From Candida dubliniensis CD36 (taxonomy: Eukaryota > Ascomycota > Pichiomycetes > Serinales > Debaryomycetaceae), in contig NC_012867.1 in NCBI RefSeq assembly GCF_000026945.1, positions 992,001-1,056,000 of the forward strand: a stretch of DNA of 64,000 nucleotides, read 5' to 3'. Shown one piece after another: positions 9,340 to 18,421 of the stretch; the stretch's first letter is position 1; each line of letters begins with the position of its first letter. The position numbers and the translations under genes are program-made. The notes beneath the pieces were generated by a model, which worked only from the letters and a program-made list of their open reading frames with translations, made no database searches and had not been told where the DNA came from.

Positions 9340-10773
9340 TTAGGAAACTGTAAGTTTTTCAAATTTTATTTTCAATTGCAAGGGGCTAATTGGCCCAGCA
9401 GCTGTCAATTGTTCTTTCCAAGTTGGGTCTAGAGACACTTTATAATCACCTAGAATTGCCAATAAGAATTGTTTAACTTCAAACAATGCATACTTCTCAC
9501 CCAAGCATGCTCTTTTCCTGCCATGAAATGCAGGCAACTCAGCTGATCTTTTAGCTAAAGTAAATTTCTTGTTAATTTCATCAATTTCTACTCCCCATCG
9601 TTCTGGTTTGAAAGTATCAGCATCTGACCCCCATACATTTCTATCCCTTCCCGTACCAAAATTATTGTAACCGCAATAAACATTCTTAGGGATAACAATA
9701 TTGCCTAATTTGGTGATTCTAGTTGTACATCTATTTATGATTAATCCCAATGGTGGATACATTCTTAGAGTCTCATAAATGACTGAATGAAAGTAAGGTT
9801 TTGTTGGTTCTGTCTCATTACGTATTAATTCTTGGACTTGTGGGTATTTGGAAACAACGTATAACAACGACAACATTAATAATAATGGATTTTCATGACC
9901 AGCTATCATTAAAATTATAGCATTATCCAAAAATTGCTTTTCTGTCAATTTTTCTTTGATCAAAGAATCCACTAACTTTGTAGCTGCTGAGTTTGGCAAT
10001 TGTAAATTATACTTTTCTACAAGACTTTGACCATACCATTTGCGGAACCCAATCACTTCTCTTCTTGCCTTAAGTCGACTTGGAATAGGGAAATTGTCAA
10101 AATAGGGAAAATTCAAGAAAATGGGATTAAATATTTGCAGCTTAACATACTTGATTTTCTCATGCATAAGTGATTGCTTGTCATCGAGTACATTAAAATT
10201 AACGCCAAGGACAGATTCACATACATTAGCCAAGGAATATTTCTGTAATATATCTGTGACTGAAATAGTGGTTTGATTTGCTGATCCCATTTCATTATTG
10301 ATAAATCGTAACAACTTGTGTGTATTCTTGAAAATCGGTTTCAAATCAGGAAATTGGATACTTTGGGCAACAACATCTCGGTATAGTTTCCACAATTCTC
10401 CATGAGCACTAATGATATTGTCCCCAGTATAAGTTGCCAAAACTGAGTTTGGAATCTTGACATGATTGCCACTTTTGGCAAATACATCTTCATTCTTAAA
10501 CATTTCAAGTAAGAAATCTGGTTTGGTGATTAAAATATTCCATCTTGATGCAAAGTACATTTTAACAGCCCCATATTTTTCCAATTTTTCCCGTAGATAT
10601 AATTTGTAGATATCCTCTTGATCTAAACTAGTGCAAGCACCTAAAAACGACACATAAAATGGTATTGTTGGGATATTTCTAGGAAAATTGAATGGTGGGA
10701 AAACTATCTCCAAAATCAAATAAAGCAAATATGTGAATCCTCCAATAAAGATATATTTCAATAGTTGAAGCAT
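9340..10773 (-). CDS. DIT2: Cytochrome P450 CYP56-type, dityrosine synthesis (Dit2)
   Basis: In S. cerevisiae Dit2 (CYP56) couples two N-formyl-tyrosines into N,N'-bisformyl-dityrosine. This 477-residue protein has an N-terminal membrane anchor (about residues 5-25), the I-helix AGHEN, the K-helix ExxR in YETLRMYPP, PERW, and the heme-binding loop FHGRKRACLGEKYA with the axial Cys423. The start is ATG 10773. It is divergent from DIT1 across 744 bp, as in S. cerevisiae. CUG-clade Candida are not known to form ascospores like baker's yeast, so the product presumably goes to the vegetative or chlamydospore wall (inference). Confidence 0.88.
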   Translation of the reverse strand: MLQLLKYIFIGGFTYLLYLILEIVFPPFNFPRNIPTIPFYVSFLGACTSLDQEDIYKLYLREKLEKYGAVKMYFASRWNILITKPDFLLEMFKNEDVFAKSGNHVKIPNSVLATYTGDNIISAHGELWKLYRDVVAQSIQFPDLKPIFKNTHKLLRFINNEMGSANQTTISVTDILQKYSLANVCESVLGVNFNVLDDKQSLMHEKIKYVKLQIFNPIFLNFPYFDNFPIPSRLKARREVIGFRKWYGQSLVEKYNLQLPNSAATKLVDSLIKEKLTEKQFLDNAIILMIAGHENPLLLMLSLLYVVSKYPQVQELIRNETEPTKPYFHSVIYETLRMYPPLGLIINRCTTRITKLGNIVIPKNVYCGYNNFGTGRDRNVWGSDADTFKPERWGVEIDEINKKFTLAKRSAELPAFHGRKRACLGEKYALFEVKQFLLAILGDYKVSLDPTWKEQLTAAGPISPLQLKIKFEKLTVS

Positions 10774-11517
10774 TGAGACTTTTCAATTTGAATTTTAATC
10801 GTGGCACAACAAATTAACAAAAAAAAAAAAAAAAAAATCAAAAGAAATGAACTGTTTCAATATTGCCTGTTTTTAAAATAAAGAAACTCATTTATCTGTT
10901 AACTTGTTTAAGAGGAAAGAGCAAGGCTAGTATCACCCGGATGGTTCTCAAATAGCAAAAGGGTTATCTGTGCAAAAAAGGAGTCTTGGAAATTTCATTG
11001 TCTATTTTTAGTTTTCCAATTTTGGGTTGATTTTTTTTTTTTTCTTGTTAAAGATTGGCTGCAATTTCCCCAAAAGGAGTTGCAAATATAGATTCATGCA
11101 TATTGGAAACAAACTATCACAGGTACATCAAAGCACATTCAAACTGCACCATAAGTTAAGTTTTCACTTCCCAATTGGTCTTTTTTCTTTAATAATTAAC
11201 CATGCTTTGGGGAAGATAAAAAGCTAAATCTTGCAAGTACAACCCTAATGGCATAGCAATGCGTTTACCGTAGATACTTTGTTTTGGATTGAAAAAGGGA
11301 AAGGGAAAGAAAAACACATCCCTGACAAAAACAAAAATGGGGCCCACCACCTCCGATGTGGTTGTAGTATAACTGATTCTCTTTAGAAAAAATTGATTAA
11401 TTATATAAAAAGGCCAAGCCTAGATTATTGAAATCTTCTATTCTTGTTTTTTAGGGTTAACAGAAATATAGTATACTTATAGGGCCAATTTTTTTTTTTC
11501 TTGTTTTTATCAGAACT
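10774..11517. promoter_or_regulatory. Divergent DIT2/DIT1 promoter with TATA box
   Basis: 744 bp shared by the two divergent DIT genes. A TATA element, TATATAAAA, lies at 11402-11410, about 108 bp before the DIT1 ATG. I looked for the middle-sporulation (Ndt80) core CACAAAA used in baker's yeast and did not find a convincing copy. A 20-base T-tract on the minus strand adjoins DIT2 (about 10820-10837). Confidence 0.5.
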
Positions 11518-13041
11518 ATGAAATCGTCTTCCACTTTATCGTTGAATTCAAATACAAGTAGTAATACCACGGTTGATACAGATTCGTTTGAACAAAAGCA
11601 ACAACAAATATTGAAGCAAGATCCCGATACAATTTATGAATGTATTCGTTTGATATATACTAGAAATAGTTCTGGATTTTTAAGTTATCGGTGTTATAAT
11701 AGCTTTGAAGTTGAAAATATATTCAATGTGATTCCAAAGAATGAAATTAATCGGATATATTTCCAAAATGGTTTGACTCAATTGAAAATTGATGATGAGT
11801 GCTACTTTTGGGAAAAGCAAGTAGAACCAGAAATTTGGCAAGGATTAATTACTATTCAGTTCAATGTTACTGATTTTGATTATTGGTTTATTAACTTGTT
11901 GGCTACTCTGGCTAGAGTATATTTTCAAAAAGGCAAATCTATCAATGATTATGATGTGTATACAAAAATGGTTGCAAACACTTTTGCTAACGAATTAAAA
12001 CACACTGTTGAAAATGATCAATGGGAATCTGTGGGGGAAGCATTTTTCAGTGAAAGCATTAATTTTTTCACTTCACGCTGGCAACCACTAGAAGCTGTTT
12101 TACCTGCCTTTCCATGTAAATCATCTAACATTGAAAAAGTTGCTGGAGATATGCCAGATAAGGGAGAGGAATTGGCACTCTCTCGATTGATTCAATTTGC
12201 TAATTCTATTGCAAAAATATATCCCCCAGGTATTATTATTTGGATTGTTAGTGACGGTCATGTGTTTAGTGATTGTATTGGTGTTGATGATTTTAAGGTT
12301 AATCGATATTTCCAAGGATTGCAAAGCTTGTACCAGGGTTTAAAACCAAAAGATTCTAACCCAATACGTTTTTGTTCTTTACCAGAAATTTTCAAGCTTG
12401 GAAGCTCTGGGTTTAATGTTAGTTGGGTTGACAATGTTACTTTGGGACACCATCTTCACACTGAAATTGATGAACAATCGGAATTTTGTAGAAAGATTTT
12501 GGTTTCCTCCTGTGATACTGATTGTGGGAAATTGAGACAGGATATAACAACAACGGGACATCCTAGATTATCATTATTTAGAGGATTTTCCAAATTTATG
12601 ACTGAAGATTTGGCCCTTCATCCCACAACATCTCATATGACAAGGAAAAAATTTAAGAAAATTGTTGCTAAAATTGCTTTTGAAATGATTAAACGAAATG
12701 ATGCTTATTCGAATTTGGTTGAATTGATGTTCCCATTCCATTTAAGATTTTCAATCCATGCCCATTGTAATTCAGGTCCCAAATTTGGTATTTCTTTGTT
12801 ATCTAAAATTGGTGAGAATCAATGTCGCCCCATCAATACTATCCAGGACCATAAAGAGCCCAGAAATACAGATTTGTTACATATACCAACCCCGTGGCAT
12901 AATTCAGTTGTTAAAATTGATAATTGTGATATTTATTTTATTATCAAATCAAATAAAGTTGAGGAAGAAATACGTAAGGGTAATGGTAGTGGTGGGTGGG
13001 ATGCCAATAACCTTCATTATATTTTCTTTAGTAATGAATAG
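11518..13041 (+). CDS. DIT1: Dit1, isocyanide-synthase (PvcA/Dit1) family, tyrosine-modifying
   Basis: Dit1 performs the first step of the dityrosine pathway, making formyl-tyrosine; the family also includes bacterial and fungal isocyanide synthases. The 507-residue protein has a Ser/Thr/Asn-rich N-terminus (1-30), then the family core, including YPPGIIIWIVSDGHVFSDCI (about 235-255) and HPRLSLFRGFSKFMTEDL (about 348-366), and SIHAHCNSGPKFGISLL near the C-terminus. The start ATG 11518 is the first in frame. Neighbours DIT2 and the MFS exporter support the pathway role. Confidence 0.88.
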   Translation: MKSSSTLSLNSNTSSNTTVDTDSFEQKQQQILKQDPDTIYECIRLIYTRNSSGFLSYRCYNSFEVENIFNVIPKNEINRIYFQNGLTQLKIDDECYFWEKQVEPEIWQGLITIQFNVTDFDYWFINLLATLARVYFQKGKSINDYDVYTKMVANTFANELKHTVENDQWESVGEAFFSESINFFTSRWQPLEAVLPAFPCKSSNIEKVAGDMPDKGEELALSRLIQFANSIAKIYPPGIIIWIVSDGHVFSDCIGVDDFKVNRYFQGLQSLYQGLKPKDSNPIRFCSLPEIFKLGSSGFNVSWVDNVTLGHHLHTEIDEQSEFCRKILVSSCDTDCGKLRQDITTTGHPRLSLFRGFSKFMTEDLALHPTTSHMTRKKFKKIVAKIAFEMIKRNDAYSNLVELMFPFHLRFSIHAHCNSGPKFGISLLSKIGENQCRPINTIQDHKEPRNTDLLHIPTPWHNSVVKIDNCDIYFIIKSNKVEEEIRKGNGSGGWDANNLHYIFFSNE

Positions 13042-13309
13042 TATAAATAATAATAAAAAAAAACCCTAATCTTATCTATCCATTTGTTTTCTTTGTGTGT
13101 TTGTTCCGTTGGATTATTGTTTCTTCTTCTGACGATAGGTTGTGGCCAACTGTGACGAGAGTGAAAACGAACGAACAGGATTCATGTAAACACGAATGGA
13201 AAAAAAACGAAGAAAAATAAAAACAACAAACAAGAAAAAAAAATTTCGTGATTTAGGTAATCTCTTTACACCAGATCAAGTCTACAATAATTATTTACCT
13301 GTCATCATC

Positions 13310-13597
13310 ATGGGACCTTCACCATTACAAATCAAAGTCAATGCTTTGAAAAGATTAATCAAAGAAGAAAAGTTGTGTAAACAAGAAGTTGCTGAACAAG
13401 AACAACATGTTAATCAGATGAAGGCAAATAATGCTGACGAGTATGAGTTGAAGAAACAAATCCAAGTTTTAGAAGAATCCCAGAGAATGGTACCTGAAGT
13501 TACCAAAAAGATAACTCAATATAGACAAGCTTTAAGAGAATTTTTAGACTCTTATAAAGGTGATGAAGACGTTACTGAAGCTAAAGAATTACTTTAA
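13310..13597 (+). CDS. RBL2: Tubulin-folding cofactor A
   Basis: Binds beta-tubulin monomers in the tubulin-folding pathway and buffers excess beta-tubulin. The 95-residue, all-helical coiled-coil protein begins MGPSPLQIKVNALKRL and ends QFLDSYKGDEDVTEAKELL-like; the cofactor A pattern IKVxALKRLxKEE and FLxxYKGxEDVxxA is clear. The frame is open back to ATG 13196, but that would add 38 basic, low-complexity residues, so I place the start at 13310, matching the family length. It converges with UGP1. Confidence 0.88.
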   Translation: MGPSPLQIKVNALKRLIKEEKLCKQEVAEQEQHVNQMKANNADEYELKKQIQVLEESQRMVPEVTKKITQYRQALREFLDSYKGDEDVTEAKELL

Positions 13598-13755
13598 TAC
13601 AGTGTGTACATTTTTTTTTTTTACAACAAAAATATTTAATATATAAAATTGAAATTTTAATGATTTATTTTCTTGTTTCACAGATTAATAGGTACTTTAC
13701 TTTACTTTAGTTTAGTTTATTTTGAATATCATTTCTCTTGGAAATTCTAGTTTCC

Positions 13756-15377
13756 TTAATGTTCCAATATAGTTAAGTTACCAGTAACCACAACATTTTC
13801 TAAGATAGCACCATTTGGAATATCAATTTTGTCACCATCGTTACAAACAATAATCACTGTTCCTTTCAATTGAACACCTTTACCAATTGTAACATTACCT
13901 GTAATGGTCAAATGATCCAATTCCAAAATCTTTGGAATGTAAGGAATTCTAGATTGGAATCCGCTGACTTTCTTGAAATGGGAACCCAATTTAATCAATG
14001 GATTAGAGAACCCATCTCTAGTTGGATCTAACACCAAGGCACCGTGTTCTAAATAGAATAAATCAGACTTGACTAGCAACAAATCAGAACAAGTTTTAAC
14101 TGGTAAGAATCTGGATCTTGGAACAACAACCCCATGGGCACCTTTAAAGTGTCTGATGGCGGCACCAACGGCAGTTTCTAATTGTAACACATTGATATCT
14201 GATTTGCCATGAGAAATGGTCTTTTGATTTGGAATGATTTCCACTTCAATAGCATTTGCTTCAACCAATTTCTTGATGGCTCTCAAGTTGATCCACAAGT
14301 TATTAGTGTTAAAGTATTTGAATTTTTTAATACTCTTGAATTCTTCAACGTGTTCTTTTGGAACTTGAGCAATTTCCAATAATCTTACTTCACCTTGGTA
14401 ATTGATTAAAGTACCCCCTTTAACATCAGCTCTGGTTTTAGGGGTCAATTCCATAATATATTCAGCACCAGTTTCAATCATGTGATCTAAAATCTTGGAG
14501 TCAACAGTGGCACCCAAGTTATCACCATTAGAAACAAATAAGATTTCTCTTCCTTGAGCTAACAAGGCATCTAACTCACCAGATTGAACCAAAGCTTCAA
14601 ACAAATCACCATGACCTGGTGGATACCAAGCTTCAAGAGAGTCGTCAAAAGATTCTGGAACTGGAAGCAAAGAATCCTTGTAAATTCTTGGGAATCTGGA
14701 TTGATTAAAAGTTTTCACTCTAATTCTGTGGCTTTGGTACTTTTTGATGATTTTGGCGGTGTCAGCATCAGTGTTGAAAGAGTTCATTAACAACAATGGA
14801 ACGTCTGCGTCATACTTTCTGTTCAAGTGTTCAATTTGTCTGACGGCTAAATCCAAGAAATTGTTGCCATCTCTAACTTCAATGACTGATTTAGGACCAA
14901 CACAACCCATAGAAGTACCCAAACCACCATTCAATTTCAAAACTGCCAATTTGGATAAATTAGCAGAGGTGTTGCTGCTGTTCAAGTCACCATATTCAAC
15001 AACTTCGTCAGAAGATGGGGATCTGATTTTGTCCCAATCTAAAGTGGATCCAGATGCTTTTTCTGTCAAATATCTTCTGAACAAAGAAAAGAAATTGTCC
15101 ATTTCATTTTCGAATCTGTTCTTTTGTTCTGGGTTTTCAACAGTATCGGCCAAGTTGTTCAATGCATTACGCATTTGAGAGGCGGTAACATTGGTTGCAG
15201 TGTTGTCAAATGCCTAATGGGAAACAATTGTTAGTAAAAATAACCTGGAAAATGTTCATCCCAAATAGGGGTGACAAAAAAAAACAAGAGAGAGGACTAA
15301 TGGAATAGCTCACAACAACGTTGAGTACATACATATGTTGATTGTGATTTTGCATGTCTTTTTCCTGTAGTTGCCAT
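13756..15377 (-). CDS. UGP1: UTP-glucose-1-phosphate uridylyltransferase, two exons
   Basis: Makes UDP-glucose from UTP and glucose-1-phosphate for glucan, glycogen, trehalose and protein glycosylation. Exon 1 is 15377-15333 (15 codons, [15 protein letters not shown]) and exon 2 is 15213-13756; joined they give 500 residues, the yeast length. The joint restores STYAFDN, which matches the conserved N-terminus, in phase 0. The nucleotide-binding loop [11 protein letters not shown] is at about residues 109-119, and [17 protein letters not shown] and the C-terminal left-handed beta-helix ([21 protein letters not shown]) are present. Without the intron the gene appears to start at an internal Met (residue 29). 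Confidence 0.93.
15214..15332 (-). other. Spliceosomal intron in UGP1
   Basis: 119 bp on the minus strand. The donor is GTATGT (15332-15327), the branch site a perfect TACTAAC (15236-15230), and the acceptor TAG (15216-15214). Splicing is in phase 0 between TAT (Tyr15) and GCA (Ala16). Confidence 0.9.
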
Positions 15378-17238
15378 TTTGAATCAATTGAAATAATGCA
15401 ATGTTCTAAATTGTTTGAAAGATAAAACTAAACTTGAAAGAAAGAAAGAAAGAAAGAAAGGGAGTAAAAATAAATTGGGAAAAAAGGGAAAAAAAAAAAA
15501 AAAAAGATTCCTTAATTTCGTGAAACTTGATCTTATATGTTGTTGTTTGTTGGTTAATTTCAAATTTCTACTTAATTTTCTTTTTTCTCTTTCTCTGTCT
15601 CGCTCAACTCCACTCCACTTCACTCCACTCCCGCCAAAAAATTATAGTTCTTCGTGGTGAGCGTGGTGGTGGTATGTATTTCGGGTTAAAAAGAAAGAAT
15701 TTGATACACATTCTACGCCATACAATACTTTTTCTCTTAATCTAAAAATATTACAAAAACTAAAAACTAAAAACTAAAAACTAAACCTTTTTGGTGGGTT
15801 TGCCAGTGAAGCACGAGTGGTCTATATCCCGAAAGTCCTCCTGATGAAAAAAAAGGGGGGGGGGGGAATGCAAAGAAAAAAATAACATGCCCATTGCTAT
15901 ATGATTACATATACATGGTATTATAAACAGAAGTGGCGTGAAATTAATATACATATAAATTGAGTTGGGCAATCATAGGAGAACCAAGCTTAATCCCAAT
16001 TTTTCTTCTTCTTCGGTTGTTAATTTCACTATTAAAAGAGAATTGATTTTCTATAGCAAATACGCTTTAGCAAAGTTAACAGAGAACGTGTCTATGTGTT
16101 GTTCAGCTTTTTTTTTATTACACATTTTGTTACCTGTAATAGAATTTAACCTAACTTAATAGTCGAATCCCCCAACCCAACAACAACAACAACTAGTGTT
16201 AAGTTGTAGTTGATTTTCTTTTTGTCTAACTTCTATAATTAGGATCAAGAATTCTAAGGCGGGCTAAAAAAAATATAAAAATATCACAAAAATAAGTAAT
16301 TTTATGACCAGGTGGTGTAAAGAAATCAAAAAAAGGGTACCATGTCCTTAAAAATTTGACAAACGTAGATATATATGAAACCAACGATTAAACAAACTGA
16401 AACAAGATTCTAAATCAAGTTGGTATAATTGTGGAGGATTAAATGTATGAAAGGAAGAAAGAAAGAAAGAAAAAAGTCCGGTATAATGAAAAATTCCGAC
16501 TACGTGTCAGGGACAAAACGCACAAATTTGTTTCCAATTTTGTTTTTTAGTTTGCTTTTCTTTTCGTCTTCGTCTTATTTGTTCGCTTTGTTCCTTCTGT
16601 TTGATTGTTGTTGCTGGCGGGGTCCCTCATTGTTGTATTATCAAGACTGTCTGCCTTAGTACCTGAACGTTACAAGAAAGAAAACTTGTATATATTCAAT
16701 TAACGTCAGATTTGACTTGTAAAAAATAGCAACATTCTTGTTGTAAGTAAAAAAAAAATAACGTGATTGGAAAGTGAAAATAAATTGCATTGAACTTCCA
16801 AAACTGAATTAATTAATCTTCATTTTTACAGCCTTTGCGAATAGAAACCTAACTAGAAAAAGGGGAACAACAGTAGTGGCTCCTGCTAGACGATGATATC
16901 ATCGTTATCTCTCGTCTAAACTGGCACACATAATGCCATGCCATTAAAATAAATAATAACTTGGCTTTGTCTGTACCAGGTTTGGTATTTCGTATATTCC
17001 TGATCTTTGAACCTTCTAACAATATTTTCTCTTACTCATAGTTAACAATCCACAATTTTTTTTACCCAGGAATATTCGTTGAAATTTCAACAAAAAAAAA
17101 AAAAATAGAACAACAATTCTAACTAGATGGTAATATAGACCCAACGATAAAGTAAAAAAAGCAAGCCAATTTCTCCACATATAGCTGTTATTTGAAAAGA
17201 AAAAATAATAGTTGAAGTTTCTCTAAAAAAAAAGAATC
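15378..17238. other. Long gene-free stretch between UGP1 and tRNA-Ser
   Basis: 1.86 kb with only short, low-complexity ORFs. It holds AAAG repeats (about 15435-15460 and 16443-16470), a tandem ACTAAAA repeat (15757-15785), a G-run (about 15855-15867), a perfect 16-bp palindrome at 16890-16905, and the UGP1 promoter. A diverged LTR beside the tRNA cannot be excluded by eye. I see no protein gene. Confidence 0.45.
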
Positions 17239-17353
17239 CGTCATGAACAGGATTCGAACCTGCGAAGGCAGAGCCCATTGCCTAACAAACTGCTTTCCTG
17301 ACTGAAATCAAGAATATAGCAGGGCAACTCCTTAACCACTCGGACATCATGAC
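17239..17353 (-). tRNA. tRNA-Ser(GCT) with a 33-nt intron
   Basis: Minus-strand class II tRNA. The acceptor stem GTCATGA/TCATGAC pairs over all 7 bp, the discriminator is G73 as in eukaryotic tRNA-Ser, and the T-arm reads GCAGGTTCGAATCCTGT. The anticodon stem is TTGCC/GGCAA with loop CT-GCT-A. The intron (17316-17284) sits one base after the anticodon and contains AGCAG, which can pair with the anticodon region CTGCT, as in nuclear tRNA introns. It decodes AGC/AGU, so it is not the clade's unusual Ser-tRNA(CAG). Confidence 0.93.
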
Positions 17354-17770
17354 CGGTTTACATGAAGCCCACAATTTGGCTCGTTTTTGATAAGATGGAA
17401 ATATTCATCAATTTTTGGTATACCACCCCCCTAAATTTATCATTTGTTAAGATATCCACAAATATATACCGTACCTCAGTATGTCAAGCTTTTGGGAAAC
17501 TATTCAATTAAAAAACAATTTTATATTGATGAATCTTTTAACCCCTTTTGGTTTTATCTTGTTTGGTTGGTGAGTTGTGTATGTGTCTGACTTAGTTTCA
17601 AACTAACCTATAGGAAGTCCTCGTCTTCTTGTTTTTTTGAAAATATATGAACAACGATATTATTGAATAATCACTAGAAGAAATAAAGAAAGAAAGAATA
17701 AGTCATTGAAAAGTAAATTTTTTTTTATATAAAGCAATATCTATATAACAATACTATTTAGAGAGATGAG
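17354..17770. other. Intergenic region, tRNA-Ser to small acidic gene
   Basis: 417 bp of AT-rich sequence that includes the upstream flank of the tRNA and the promoter of the next gene. No feature recognised. Confidence 0.4.
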
Positions 17771-18268
17771 ATGATAGAAAGGGAAAAAAAAAAAAAAGAA
17801 ATCACTGGACTTTTTAATTCACACAAAAACCAATCAACACTTTCAAGTTCTTACTCAAATTTATCAAATCTAAACAACATATCAATGGAATCAAATAACA
17901 ATAAATTGAAAAAGAAATTAATCAACATAGCATATAATGAAGAAGATGAGGGAGAAGAGGAGGAAGAAGAATTTAAGATAAAAAGCGTATATGATCTTAA
18001 GAAACAAGAACGGAATAAATTAGATAATACCACCAATGATACAGAACGATCGGATAACACTAATCTAGAACATAAAGATGAAATTGGTCATCAACAAGAA
18101 CAAGAAGAAGAGGAGGAGGAGGAAGAAGAGGACGATAAAGAAGAATCACCACCAAAAATAATCAATAGAGATCCATCAATTGATTCAGATTATGATTCCG
18201 ATCTTGATTTAAATAATTCTGAATCAATATCAATTAATCAATTAAAAACTCATAAATACTTAGGATGA
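17771..18268 (+). CDS. Unidentified small acidic, Glu-rich protein
   Basis: Not recognised. It would have 165 residues from ATG 17771, or 127 from the in-frame ATG 17885; the longer N-terminus starts with a Lys/Glu run and may not be real. The visible features are a lysine patch (KLKKKL), an acidic run of Glu near the N-terminus, YDLKKQERNKL in the middle, a second Glu/Asp run of about 14 residues, and an Asp/Ser-rich tail ending INQLKTHKYLG. It is probably disordered. It converges with INO80, leaving 153 bp between stops. Acidic runs of this kind occur in nuclear and chaperone-like proteins, but no function can be given. Confidence 0.6.
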   Translation: MIEREKKKKEITGLFNSHKNQSTLSSSYSNLSNLNNISMESNNNKLKKKLINIAYNEEDEGEEEEEEFKIKSVYDLKKQERNKLDNTTNDTERSDNTNLEHKDEIGHQQEQEEEEEEEEEDDKEESPPKIINRDPSIDSDYDSDLDLNNSESISINQLKTHKYLG

Positions 18269-18421
18269 CCCATAATTATTCATTTTCATGAAACTACTCC
18301 ATTAATGATCAATTTTCCTCACGCCCCCACCCCCCCTCTCCTTCAATTACATAACTTTTAATATATAGATTTTAAAAACTATATTATACATTATAATTGT
18401 AAGCTTATCTTATTCATTTTT

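Noticed and set aside
13196..13309. N-terminal extension of RBL2 from ATG 13196
   Set aside because: Basic low-complexity residues absent from the family; the start at 13310 gives the normal length.
15378..17238. Centromere or transposon in the long gap
   Set aside because: No long inverted repeat, LTR ends or transposase/reverse-transcriptase coding seen; too short for the centromere cores known in this clade.
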